Of a stretch of 64,000 bases of DNA, positions 53,597 through 62,862 are shown piece by piece. Both the position numbers and the translations under genes were made by a program. Under the pieces are notes generated by a model. That model was not told the DNA's origin. It worked only from the letters and a program-made list of their open reading frames with translations, and ran no database searches. This DNA comes from Cladocopium goreaui (lineage: Eukaryota; Sar; Dinophyceae; Suessiales; Symbiodiniaceae), in NCBI GenBank assembly GCA_947184155.2, contig CAMXCT020006644.1, positions 312,758-376,757 of the forward strand, written 5' to 3'. Each line of letters opens with the position of its first letter. The stretch's first letter is position 1.

Positions 53597-53936
53597 AAAA
53601 TGAAATATGTGTTGCGTTTTGTTCGCCCCAAAATTTCCATGCCATCTCCATGTGTTTTCACCAACACCCTCAGGTAATCAATCGTGGCAATGGAAGATAC
53701 ATGCTTCATGAAGATACCATAAAACACCCCATTAGATGATTTTCCTATTAAGAACAAGATAGGGATTTTTATTGGACATGTTTGATTGCCGGAGGGTAAG
53801 CATCAGATAAAGACAATCAATAATCATTAATCCCCAGATGAACCATTTTGAACCACAATTTTTTTTGGTTCAAATCGCCCTTCAACCATCAAAAAGCATA
53901 GAAAACCCCCATGGAAAGACCTGCCGCTGGCGCCAG
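53597..53936. other. AT-rich non-coding stretch
   Basis: A solo terminus-like TTGCCGGAGGGTAAGC at 53,788 resembles the end of family A or G. Nothing else seen. Confidence 0.45.
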
Positions 53937-54199
53937 GAGCTGCGCCTCACCTGGTCCCCGCCGTGGCCGCCGACCTGGCCGTGCCGCTGCGGCCGAGGCC
54001 TGTGCCGCGCGCGGCGCGGCGCCCGCGGCGGCCGTGGCCGCCCTGACGGCGCAGCAGCGGTGCCCGGGCGCCACCGCAGTGCCGGGCGCCCAGGCAGCTG
54101 CCGCCGCGGTGGCACGGCACTGCGTGGTGGACATGGGATGGACACCGGTGACCTGTGGCTATGAGGCGCATGAGGCCGCAAGTGCCTTGGTGGAACTTG
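53937..54199 (+). CDS. candidate Ala-rich exon, very GC-rich
   Basis: A strongly GC-rich island (53,930-54,180) after GCGCCAG|GAG. One plus frame reads GRAAAAEACAARGAAPAAAV, AAAAAVARHCVVDMGW and YEAHEAASALVEL before CTTG|GTGGAT. Ala-rich helices with PGA-type turns resemble the exon at 51.7 kb. Other frames are also open because the island lacks A/T, so the first third could be in a different frame. Confidence 0.4.
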
Positions 54200-54702
54200 G
54201 TGGATATCAGATGTTTTTTTTGTTGAGTTTGTTTTTAATTAATTAAAAGGTGTAGCAAGGGACATTGATGGGGCTCGCCATGGTCAAAGAGTGCTCATGG
54301 GTCTGAAATGATTTTCCAGAGGACCGTGGACCGTGGATTTCCGTTTTTTTAGTTTTGCTATGTTCCCCGCATATTTGTTTATATTTGTAACATGTTGTAC
54401 CAGTTTCAGTTTCAGTGCAAGTGCAGCATCTGGAATCCAATTGACATAAGTCTAAGTTTGAAGGTGATCTATTCATGAGGCCTACATGGAAGGCGTTTTT
54501 TTTTCGTTTTTAGTTTTTTTTTTTCGTTTTTAGTTTTTTTTGTATATGACACTGTTTTTTGAGAAAAGTAAGGGTTTCGGATTGATTTGAGTTAAATGCT
54601 GATCGAACAATATATATGAGGGAAAGCTTAAATGAATTGGCATATTATTGAATGATTTCAGAGCTGCCCGCACGGACTTTTTTTCCCCCAGCACGCACAA
54701 TG
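54200..54702. other. AT-rich stretch at the border of the second ORF block
   Basis: The string CGTTTTTAGTTTTTTTT is duplicated at 54,505-54,545. No gene seen. Confidence 0.4.
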
Positions 54703-54786
54703 TGAGGTGGCTAGTGGGCCCGGTCCGTCCAATAGCGCCTCATTCACTGGGAGATGGCTAGGTGGGTCAGTCCAACTAGCGGCTCA
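54703..54786. repeat. two direct repeats next to the ORF block
   Basis: Copies at 54,703-54,742 (GAGGTGGCTAGTGGGCCCGG...) and 54,751-54,786 (GAGATGGCTAGGTGGGTCAG...) end in TAGCG(C)CTCAT and TAGCGGCTCAT. They lie about 15 bp beyond the stop of the last minus-strand ORF. Subterminal repeats of a mobile element would be placed like this, but I found no matching inverted end. Confidence 0.55.
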
Positions 54787-54801
54787 TCGGACAATGCAAA
54801 T

Positions 54802-55341
54802 TCAATTTCCACGTAATTTTTTCCGAGCGTAGGGATTCCGCATTTCACAATTCCGCAAATGCTTGTGGTATGCCCAATCGTCCATGAGACCCAGACGTTC
54901 GCCACAACCGAATGGACACCGATCGCGCTGCCTCTCTAGGTATTGGACAGTCAAGCACTGGCATTTAAAAACATTGCTTCTGCTCCACTGGCTACACTGC
55001 GGGCAATGGTGGCCAGCAGAATTCACAGGATTGCAGCTCTGGCTGGCACTAACGCCAGACTCAGAGTAAGCAAACCTTGCCATGGCAGTGGTGTCAGGCA
55101 CGCTGCCGCTGCCAGCACTGGTGTTTACAGTTGGTTCTGTAGTCACATCCTTTGCTGGCAGTTGGGCAGCGACACCTAGAGGGCAGGCCGCTGCTGCTGC
55201 GATACGAACATCATCACCTTGACCGTGGCACACAGACGGTGCTTGCTCATTGTTGGCGCTGCTGCCCTGATGATGCCCGTCATCACAATCATGATCGCTG
55301 CCTGCGGCAGTAGATGATGACCAGTTGAATCCATCTGCCAT
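54802..55341 (-). CDS. ORF block 2: zinc-finger-like protein
   Basis: 179 residues from the first ATG; the frame opens earlier only at a GTG. The N-terminal 100 residues are Ala/Ser/His-rich and low in order. The C-terminal 70 residues carry HHCPQCSQW, FKCQCL, RDRCPFGCGERLGLMDDWAY and KHLRNC: Cys/His spacing that could bind two zinc ions, the last like a C2H2/C2HC finger. The basic end (NPYARKKLRGN) fits nucleic-acid binding. Last gene of a minus-strand series. Function inferred only from motifs. Confidence 0.6.
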   Translation of the reverse strand: MADGFNWSSSTAAGSDHDCDDGHHQGSSANNEQAPSVCHGQGDDVRIAAAAACPLGVAAQLPAKDVTTEPTVNTSAGSGSVPDTTAMARFAYSESGVSASQSCNPVNSAGHHCPQCSQWSRSNVFKCQCLTVQYLERQRDRCPFGCGERLGLMDDWAYHKHLRNCEMRNPYARKKLRGN

Positions 55342-55700
55342 GGCTAAAGTTTTTTGAGCATCTCTTACTGTCACATGGTCTGAAGGAACATGTTTGAAGC
55401 CAATTTGGTCTTTAATTCTGAACGCTTCAATGAAAGCTGATCGGGTGTATTTTGTGGCATGACTACTTCATTATTGCATGTTGTTTGATGTGGGCCCTGC
55501 TGCGTTGGAGCCAAAAGAGCTGCGGCACAACATGTAATTGATGCTGACCTGTGAGTCAATTGCTAACAACATGACATCATGGCTCACGTACTTCTCCGTG
55601 TGGGTTGAACTGGACAGTAAAAGAAGCAGCAGCAGCACGAGCAGCTGGCGCTCGCCTTTCACACTGGCTGGAATGACTGTCGGCCTTTCAGCGCTGCTTC
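55342..55700. other. gap in ORF block 2
   Basis: No array or gene seen between the two minus-strand ORFs. Confidence 0.45.
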
Positions 55701-56178
55701 TCACTGAGTGTCAGTCTGCCCACTGTTGCCTGAAGCTGGCACTGATGAGTGGTGGGAAGAACTTAGCGTGCCTTGCCCTGAAGTTGGCACTGATGAGTGG
55801 TGGGAAGAACTTAGCGTGCCTTGCGGTGTAGAGCTCGATTGTACTGAGGCAGTGGCAGCGCGGAACGACAATGAAGGAGGCGCAGTTCCCCCTTCTGTTG
55901 TTGATCCATCCGGATATATGTACGATTGTGAAGAAGATGAAGGTGTCATTGGCATCAGATTCTCCCAATTATTTTGCCCAGCGGCAGGCAGCTGCAGATT
56001 ATTGTCACGTCCCTCTGAATCCGGTTCGTCGAAGAGATCGTCATCGGTGTATACTGCTGCTGGTGCTGCTACAGCGCAAGACTTTGCAGCTGGAGCTTCA
56101 GATTCAGGGATTGGGGAAATAAACCAGTCTCTCGCCAATGAGATGTTGGTGGCGATAGTTGGTGGAGTCAAAGCCACT

Positions 56179-56222
<44 letters not shown>

Positions 56223-56447
56223 CTGCGGCGCCGGTTCGAAGCCGGTGGCAGCGGCAGACTGCCATGATGATGATGCTGATGATGATGATGATGATGGTGG
56301 CTGCCACGATGATGATGATGATGATGGTGGCAGCTGCGCAAGCCCGGAGCTTGTGGCAGCAACTGGACGAGAAGGCGGATATTTGGCATGTGGGCCCCCT
56401 TTCTTTGTCTTGCCATCACCTTTTCCATAGCCTCTTCCTGTTTCCAT
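55701..56447 (-). CDS. ORF block 2: low-complexity Ser/Gln/His-rich protein
   Basis: 248 residues from ATG. It begins METGRGYGKGDGKTKKGG, then poly-Ser/Pro, a Gln run of about 13 residues coded by CAG/CAA (56,175-56,215), an Asp/Glu segment, and a C-terminal 16-residue repeat twice (GTLSSSHHSSVPxSG) from a 48-bp DNA duplication at 55,736-55,830. Trinucleotide runs (GTT/GCT, ATC) on the other strand also make long frames, so part of the openness is repeat-driven. The intact ATG and position in the series support it as a gene. No domain recognised. Confidence 0.5.
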
Positions 56448-56988
56448 GGCAGAAACTGCTAGAAGGTATTCAGTTATTATAGTTCTACTTGTGTATGCAT
56501 TGTGCGGTGGAAAGGTGATAATTATGTCTCGTTCTTTTCTTTACATTGATTTGTTGTGTCAGTTATGTGCGAACATAGAGTTATGTATTACAACTTACCA
56601 TATGCTCCGCTGAGTGCCTTTCATGCTTCTCTAAAGATGTAATTATGTTGTTTCTGTTTGTTTGCCCGAACAAAGATATTTGATTTGCTGTGAGAAATAT
56701 ATGGAAATACACACGGGCGCCCTTGAAGACCTTTTCCATTCGTTGACCGAAAGTTGTTTGTATAGTTGCTGTGGCCACTCGAAAAAATATGCAAAGTAGA
56801 TGAATATTTCTGAGTTCCCTGCAATCAGCATATCATACGTTTAACCAATTTCAGAGTAAATGCAATGTGTTTCTTGTTTTCCTTGTATTCTACAAATACA
56901 TAACAAATGGTTCATATAGTCCAATCTGCGTGATTCGGAAGCGTCATTGCCCACGTGAGTGATTATGATTGACTTGTTTACAAAGAAC

Positions 56989-57020
<32 letters not shown>

Positions 57021-57408
57021 TATTATTATTATTATTATTTGTTTGCCTTAATTATCCTTTTGTAACATGTCGTTCAATCGTTGTTTTGCGGACATGGCCC
57101 TACTATGTTGTCAATATTGCAATGGCGAAGACATGTATTTAGTAAAGAATACACCATCAACCTAAGTGCAGGCTGCTCCTAATTTCCCCATACCATCTCA
57201 GAGCTGCACGGAGAACCATTTTCGGCAAGTCAGAGCTGAGACAGTCAGTTGAGGAGCTACTTGGCCAAGGCATCTCCAAGCGGCCGGCATATTAGTGAGA
57301 TGAGAAACACAATAGAATTTCAATATTGGGCAAAAAAAGTGAAAGCCATTAATTAATGTGGTTACAGTATTGGTTGTTCAGCACTATTATGCCAACCGAC
57401 TGGGGCGC
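56448..57408. other. gap in ORF block 2 with TTA microsatellite
   Basis: A TTA/ATT repeat at 56,993-57,040. AT-rich, with no supported gene. No hairpin array here. Confidence 0.5.
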
Positions 57409-58128
57409 CTACTTGACCAGTTCCACGGCCTGGCCAGCCTTCACAGTCAGTTTGCGCGTCACCACTACCACTGGCCGGACTGGCTGCAAGCCTCTGGCTT
57501 GCCACTTGACTGCCCAGGTGATGCTGGTATGCTTGGTTTCCCATGCAAGTGTGTCCAAGCAGCCAGCCATGCTGGTTTGCGGCAATGTGTAGCAACCATC
57601 TTTGCCCTTTTTGTCTTCCGTTGTTGGTGCATTCTCAGGCCGAAAAGCACTTGGGCTTTTCAAAGTCAAGATGAAATGCTTCGCATCTTCGGCATTGGGC
57701 TGGTCTACCAGCTCGTGGTAGCAGACGCTTGCGCTCAATGGCGTCAGCGCTCGCTTCTGTGCCACAACCTGGCCCACTGACTGAATCTTGTTTTCGTGCA
57801 GCACTGAGTCGGTGGAATCTGTCAGCGTGAAAGGGACATCAGCAAGACGCGCCTCTTCCTGGCCGCTCTTCAGTGCCACAAACTTTCCTTTGTAATAGCC
57901 TGCCAGGGTTGAGCCAGGCTGCAGGAGAAGATCTGCACTGCCTTCATTCACGATAAACACCCGCTTTCCCACTGCTATCACCAACTTTCCTCCTCCACTG
58001 CTTTTTCCTTTGGTACCGCTCCCTGAAATTGTCGCCTGCCATGCCAAAGGTTTTGGCAGATCTGCTGCAGGAATGCTGGCTGCTGCGGCGGCGGCAGCGG
58101 CATCTTCTTCTTTTGTTGTTGATTTCAA
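57409..58128 (-). CDS. ORF block 2: ATG-less extension of the 958-aa ORF
   Basis: About 239 codons, open from within the end of the upstream ORF. The first in-frame ATG comes only after about 190 codons. The reading frame is one base behind that of the 958-aa ORF, whose TGA (58,125-58,127) overlaps it, and it is open for at least 17 codons upstream of that stop. The sequence includes LVIAVGKRVFIVNEGSADLL, KGKFVALKSGQEEARLADV and CYTLPQTSMAGCLDTLAWET. This suggests one long protein made by a -1 shift, a hidden intron or an assembly indel. No domain named. Confidence 0.5.
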   Translation of the reverse strand: MKSTTKEEDAAAAAAAASIPAADLPKPLAWQATISGSGTKGKSSGGGKLVIAVGKRVFIVNEGSADLLLQPGSTLAGYYKGKFVALKSGQEEARLADVPFTLTDSTDSVLHENKIQSVGQVVAQKRALTPLSASVCYHELVDQPNAEDAKHFILTLKSPSAFRPENAPTTEDKKGKDGCYTLPQTSMAGCLDTLAWETKHTSITWAVKWQARGLQPVRPVVVVTRKLTVKAGQAVELVK

Positions 58129-61001
58129 GACCTTTGGGGTGGCTCCAATGACTCCGAAGTCCCTGGAGCGCCTCGTTTGTTGCTGGATGACGATGCCTTG
58201 GTTGAAGCGGACTCAGAAAGATCTAATGGAATGGCGGCCCGACTTTGTGTTAGCCATTCTTGGAATCGGCTTCCGTAGACCGCGTGGTCATGCCACGCTT
58301 GTAAGATCTTGTCGGGGGTTTTTAAGGTCGGCAGCCCCGCTACTTCGTCCTTCTTGGCACTCCATGCTAAGGTGTTCAGATCAGGCTTTGGTGGAAGGGC
58401 AGTCACCACGTCTGAAGGCAATTCTTTGGGCATCAGGGATGGCGCGCCTGGGGGCAACCCGATTGAGCCATCTATGTAGCCCTCACTCAGCCATGACTCC
58501 AAATGGTGGCGTTGCCATTCCAACTCACTTTCACTTTCTGCCATACCCAAATAATAGATAGGAGTCTGCTGAGTCTTTGCTACCCTCTCTTTGTAGCACG
58601 CCTTAGCCAACTCCAGAGTGTGCGAACTCAGATCGATCAGCAAGATGGCTGCGCGGCTCAGGCCTTGAGGCAAAGCTGCCTGAAGGACCTTGCGCGCAGC
58701 GTCTTCGCCGATCTGCACCGCCTTCTCGACCTGGCTCAAATGCGTGGCTGTGTCTGACGAATCTGGTAGCGCGTCGTCTCTCATGTCCTCGATGACATGC
58801 ATTTGCTGTGAGGGGTTCATGCTGACGTCTGTAATGGCCCCTTTGCTTAGCAGTCCTGAGGTGCGCCAAATTTGCCAAAGCACCTTGTGAGCTGCGCTCT
58901 CGTCCGTTCCCCCTGGGAATAGGATGAAGCCTGGGTGGAGCATTGGCCGTTTCTCCCGCTCATCTGTCTTGCTGGCATACGCCACTGCGAAGCGGGTGAC
59001 CGTGTTCAACGCTGAATTGGTCAGCAATGTTAAGCAATTCTGCTCTGCTTTGTGTAGGCTGCCTCGTTTGTAAAAATGAATGGGGCTTAAGCACACGCCA
59101 ATGGAGCGGCCAAGCCCGTTCACAATGCCTCCGCACAAACCTGCCTGCGCCTTCTGAGTCTGCGCTGAAAAAATCGCAGGGGCAGACCAATTCAAGAAAG
59201 CAATGCAATGGATGGACTCTCGGTCGGACAACTGGTGCAGACGTTGGATCTTGTCAGCGATGGCGGTGACAATTGCAAAGTTGGCAGTGTCCAGCTTTTT
59301 GAAGATGTCCAACTGGATTTGCCATGTTGGCCCTGCTGCTGTCACGCTGGCTGCGATCTCCTTGGCCTGCTTCTGCCGTCTTGCGGTGTGCTGAAGCTGT
59401 TGGAAATACTGCGCGCTGTCTCTGTCCAGACACTTGGTGCGCCAGGCGCGGTATGATTGGACATCATGTTCTGCTGATGCAAGCATGACCTCGAACGCTT
59501 GCTTTTCCAGCTCGCCTGCTGTGATTCGTGGTCCTTGGCCAATTGCTGTCATTTTTGAATCTCGATTAGCGAGGGCCACCGCTACTACATCCTTGAACTT
59601 AGAGATGTCGGCTGGTTGAAACTCTGCTTTGCACTCGCTCAACGCAGATTGGAGTTCCAGCTCGAAATTTGGGTCAAAGTCCAGAAAGGGATGAATGACT
59701 TTCTCTAGAAGCAGATCTTTGTGGACAGCATGCTGGTTCTGGATTTCCACCATGAGGGATGTCAGTAGCTGGGCCATGGACAGGGTCTCTTCCAGCGCTG
59801 ATTTGTCCCAGTTCTTCCTATTATCCTTGATCTTTCGTGCTTGACTGGCATGGACATATTGGACGAACAAGTTGAACCCATCCACAGTGACGGTCATTCT
59901 TGTTTGCCATTGCCGCGGCATTCCACGAGGGGTGTAGCCAGGATGCAACCGTTTGTGCGCGAAGACTTCATTGCTGAACGCAGAGTCATTGCCGAAGGTA
60001 CTGCTGTGTTTTAGGAGCAACTGCGCTGATTCTGTAGGAAGCTTCAGTAGCAGTAGCAAACCGGTGCGCTTATTTCCTACCACTGCTGCTTCGCGTGTTG
60101 CACTCTCATTCCACCGCTGCAAGACTTCAGTGGGTGACAAGCCTTTGCCTTTCAGGATCAACAGCTTGCTCAGCCATGTGATAACATCATGCTGTTTGCG
60201 GATGTCTCCACGGGCACTCAGGGTTGCATTTTCCAAAGCAATGGCTACCGCATCTGTGGGAATGTCGGACTCTTTGCAGAACACAGCCAACATACTGTCA
60301 TAGAGCCGCGGATTCAATGAGGCAACATCAAGGTCCATCTTGCATACTAAGACATGTGCCAACATCAGAATTGTGCTGGCACGTGCCGCTCCTTTGACAT
60401 AATGAGTAAAAAAAATTGGAGCGCCCTGCTGATTTTCCATCCTGCCAGGGTAGCTCTCACTTTGATACAGCAACAGGTTGTCGGAAGCGGTGATAAAGGA
60501 ATGTGTCAAAAATTCATCCACCAACTTCCGAGCTGCTGGTTTGAACGTTGGTGGCTTCGAGGAACAATCTGGATGCCACCCCAACTGCCACAAGCTGAGC
60601 TTGATTGCGGAAGCTTGGCCTTGGCAGCCAGCTGGGTATTGCAGTCCATCGACATATGTCAGGTCTGGACGGCGTGGAAAACGCCTTTCCAAGTCTGCAG
60701 CAAATGCAGTCCAGGCAGCATTAGGCTCTGCCCCCAGTTCAGACTGCAGGTATTGGACAGGGCCTCCGTGATGGTCCAGCAGCAGATCACAAACCCGAAG
60801 CAAAACTTCCCGGAAATTTTCCGGCTGAACTTGGCACTTTAGTTCTGTGTCCAGTTGCTGCAGAAGCGCTGCGTCGGCAGTGGCTTCTACTAGCATCGCA
60901 GCGGGACCAGCTTCTGATTCCGTTTTGCTGGCAGATGGCACTTGTTCCGATTCCGGCTTCGGGGCCATCTGCTCGTCTTCTTGCTCCTCCTTGCTTGCCA
61001 T
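58125..61001 (-). CDS. ORF block 2: large 958-aa protein
   Basis: 958 residues from the first ATG (MASKEEQEDEQMAPK); the frame opens at a GTG 24 bp earlier. The acidic N-terminus is followed by about 880 residues of ordinary globular, helix-rich sequence without Cys clusters or membrane segments. Near residues 610-780: HCIAFLNWSAPAIF, GGIVNGLGRSIGVCLSPIHF, HPGFILFPGGTDESAAHKV. Near 790-870: AAILLIDLSSHTLELAKACY then PIYYLGMAESESELEWQRHH, a hydrophobic-Asp strand and helix order that could be a degenerate Rossmann or methyltransferase-like fold. I recall related unnamed proteins in dinoflagellates. Function unknown. Confidence 0.65.
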   Translation of the reverse strand: MASKEEQEDEQMAPKPESEQVPSASKTESEAGPAAMLVEATADAALLQQLDTELKCQVQPENFREVLLRVCDLLLDHHGGPVQYLQSELGAEPNAAWTAFAADLERRFPRRPDLTYVDGLQYPAGCQGQASAIKLSLWQLGWHPDCSSKPPTFKPAARKLVDEFLTHSFITASDNLLLYQSESYPGRMENQQGAPIFFTHYVKGAARASTILMLAHVLVCKMDLDVASLNPRLYDSMLAVFCKESDIPTDAVAIALENATLSARGDIRKQHDVITWLSKLLILKGKGLSPTEVLQRWNESATREAAVVGNKRTGLLLLLKLPTESAQLLLKHSSTFGNDSAFSNEVFAHKRLHPGYTPRGMPRQWQTRMTVTVDGFNLFVQYVHASQARKIKDNRKNWDKSALEETLSMAQLLTSLMVEIQNQHAVHKDLLLEKVIHPFLDFDPNFELELQSALSECKAEFQPADISKFKDVVAVALANRDSKMTAIGQGPRITAGELEKQAFEVMLASAEHDVQSYRAWRTKCLDRDSAQYFQQLQHTARRQKQAKEIAASVTAAGPTWQIQLDIFKKLDTANFAIVTAIADKIQRLHQLSDRESIHCIAFLNWSAPAIFSAQTQKAQAGLCGGIVNGLGRSIGVCLSPIHFYKRGSLHKAEQNCLTLLTNSALNTVTRFAVAYASKTDEREKRPMLHPGFILFPGGTDESAAHKVLWQIWRTSGLLSKGAITDVSMNPSQQMHVIEDMRDDALPDSSDTATHLSQVEKAVQIGEDAARKVLQAALPQGLSRAAILLIDLSSHTLELAKACYKERVAKTQQTPIYYLGMAESESELEWQRHHLESWLSEGYIDGSIGLPPGAPSLMPKELPSDVVTALPPKPDLNTLAWSAKKDEVAGLPTLKTPDKILQAWHDHAVYGSRFQEWLTQSRAAIPLDLSESASTKASSSSNKRGAPGTSESLEPPQRS

Positions 61002-61437
61002 CGCTACAGTATGACCGAAAGGCACCTGCTTTGAATTTGCAGAGTTCAGAGTTCAGAGGAAGCGTCACCTCTTGTCAAAGTAAGTGCTAATGTGGTAAGT
61101 CAATGGTCAATGGCGAATATGATTATGCATGTGATGAGGCTCGCAGTGTGTGCATATCATATATGACATGAGATTAAGTATCATCATCTGTCTGCATGTC
61201 AGTCCTGCATGAGATAGGGGTTTGGGTTTTGTAACCAATTGGCTGCGGATATACAACAACATTCCCGTCAACAACTAGAGAATTGATTATTTCACTTCAG
61301 CATTTCCCACACTTTAAATGTGATAGATGAATTGGGGTAAAATCTCGTGGCTGCCACCTAGTCCCAAGGTCTGAAAAGAGAAAAAGAAAGTGGACATTAA
61401 ATCAAAATCTCTGCCCTGAAAAATTGGAAAACACCAG
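61002..61437. other. upstream gap of the 958-aa ORF
   Basis: AT-rich, and the probable promoter and leader of the minus-strand ORF. I see no element that can be named. Confidence 0.4.
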
Positions 61438-61668
61438 AACTTGACCAACGGGGGGAGCGGAAATCCTGCCCCCCCAGATCGTCTAGTTACAGACGTTACT
61501 TGACCATCTCACCATGCTAACCCCAAAACTTGACCAACGGGGGGGGCAGGAATCGTGCACCCCCAGATCGTCAAGTTCAGCTACTGTAGCACAGAGATCG
61601 TCTAGTTACAGACGTTACTTGACCAACGGGGGGAGCGGAAATCTTGCCCCCCCAGATCGTCAAGCTTG
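61438..61668. repeat. three GC-rich hairpin repeats in an inter-ORF gap
   Basis: Three copies (about 61,438-61,488, 61,526-61,578, 61,617-61,668) have the form CTTGACCAACGGGGGG, a loop of 10-15 bases, CCCCCCCAGATCGTCAAG (copy 1 ends GTCTAG). CTTGAC/GTCAAG and G-run/C-run pair, so each unit is an imperfect hairpin. A 30-bp link starting AGATCGTCTAGTTACAGACG is repeated between copies. The array lies between the minus-strand ORFs ending at 61,814 and starting at 61,001. Confidence 0.85.
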
Positions 61669-61813
61669 GAACATTTGAAGCATCCGAAAACCCCTCTCGA
61701 CCCCCGGGCTGCGTCGCAATTTTTCCACGAAACATCATCGCTCAGAGAATTTGACGGCAGCCTGAGATAGGTGGACATTTCTACATTCCACCGTCTCGTT
61801 GCTGGCAGGGAGT
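61669..61813. other. short gap before the array
   Basis: Contains CCCGGGCTGCG and GC-rich sequence just after the stop of the methyltransferase-like ORF. No hairpin beyond the array. Confidence 0.4.
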
Positions 61814-62537
61814 CTACTTATTACGCTCCCATTCCAAGCGAACAGCCTTCTGCAGCTTGTCCACAAACTCGGGTGTATACACCTGGCACCACTTCGACAG
61901 TTGGATGCCTCCCTCGCTGCCCTCAATGGTGGCATGTTCTTCTGTGCAGGCGCATTGCAAAGGCTGGAACAAATCGACAATGGCTGCAGAATTTGTCAGC
62001 AGCGTTGTCCTCTTTTGCAGGGGTTTCTTTGAGACTGGTGTTCGTAGGTTGACACGGCACTGGTCGAAGGACACTTTCATGACATCCTCTTCCTCCTCCA
62101 GGTCCTTCACGCTTTGACGCTTCCATGAAGTAGCTTTTTGCGGATGTTCATGCGCAAAAAAGCGCTTCTGGGCGTGCTGTCGCTTGGCAACAAGCATTGA
62201 ATAGTCAAGTAGACAGTGCGCCTCTGACCACCTGCGTTTCTTCGTGGCCAAATCCATCTTGCCCAGGTTTGCGTTTTGCATGGGGCTGTACATGGTACAA
62301 GGCGCGCTCAGCATTGTGAAAAATGGACGGTGCCTTGACTGCGGCTTCAATGCCCGGGCGCGAGAATCTGCAGTCAAAAAGTCGTAGCCTGTCATAATGT
62401 CAAAGCTGTGGACTGCCAAGAACCCTTCGCGCCGCAAAGGTATGGCTACCCGCGGTGGCGAAAAAAATTCCATGAACAGGTGCTGCTGCTTTTCCTCCTC
62501 GTCGTCGTCAATCACCACAATGTCGCTCTCCTGACAC
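61814..62537 (-). CDS. ORF block 2: methyltransferase-fold-like domain (terminal exon)
   Basis: About 240 codons with no usable ATG near the start. The frame begins after CTGCTGCCAG|GT on the minus strand, a good acceptor, so this is probably the last exon of a longer gene. Motifs in order: FMEFFSPPRV, VHSFDIMTGYDF, MLSAPCTMYSPMQNAN, KRFFAHEHPQKATSW, MKVSFDQCRVN. The order (strand-loop, acidic strand end, PC-containing loop, E-[HN]-x loop) parallels motifs I, II, IV (PC) and VI (ENV) of cytosine-C5 methyltransferases. I recall such SPPCT/EHP domains in dinoflagellate retroelement polyproteins. Catalytic competence is doubtful: GxG is missing. Confidence 0.55.
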
Positions 62538-62862
62538 CTGGCAGCAGGGGCGGGGTTTGAATGGCAAAGTCCAAAAAATCAAGAAGCTGAAACTAACTAA
62601 GATCATTTTTGAACTTACTTGAACAAAAAAACAAACAATGGCCTCGTCCGCTTGGAAGGAGGTGCCGGGCTATCTTCCAATACCACGACCGGCCGGTCAC
62701 CCATTTAATGACCTGCCCTGGGGCTAGTTTAAATGCTTGAGCAACAAACGAAACTCAAAGACAGATATTCAGACATGACCATGGATTGGACAAATTCAAA
62801 TCCCCATCATGGACCCCCACATACACACGCCCTTTTTTCACCACCAGCGCACCTCAATCAGC
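62538..62862. other. likely intron between block 2 exons
   Basis: It lies between a minus-strand ORF ending at 62,863 and the acceptor at 62,538. AT-richer than the flanks. A donor could lie near 62,886 (CAATGG|GTCTGG on the minus strand), but I cannot fix it. Confidence 0.4.

Noticed and set aside
56159-56482. Poly-Ala/poly-Met frame opposite the Ser/Gln-rich ORF
   Set aside because: Produced by the same GCT and ATG triplet runs read on the other strand. No start or domain.
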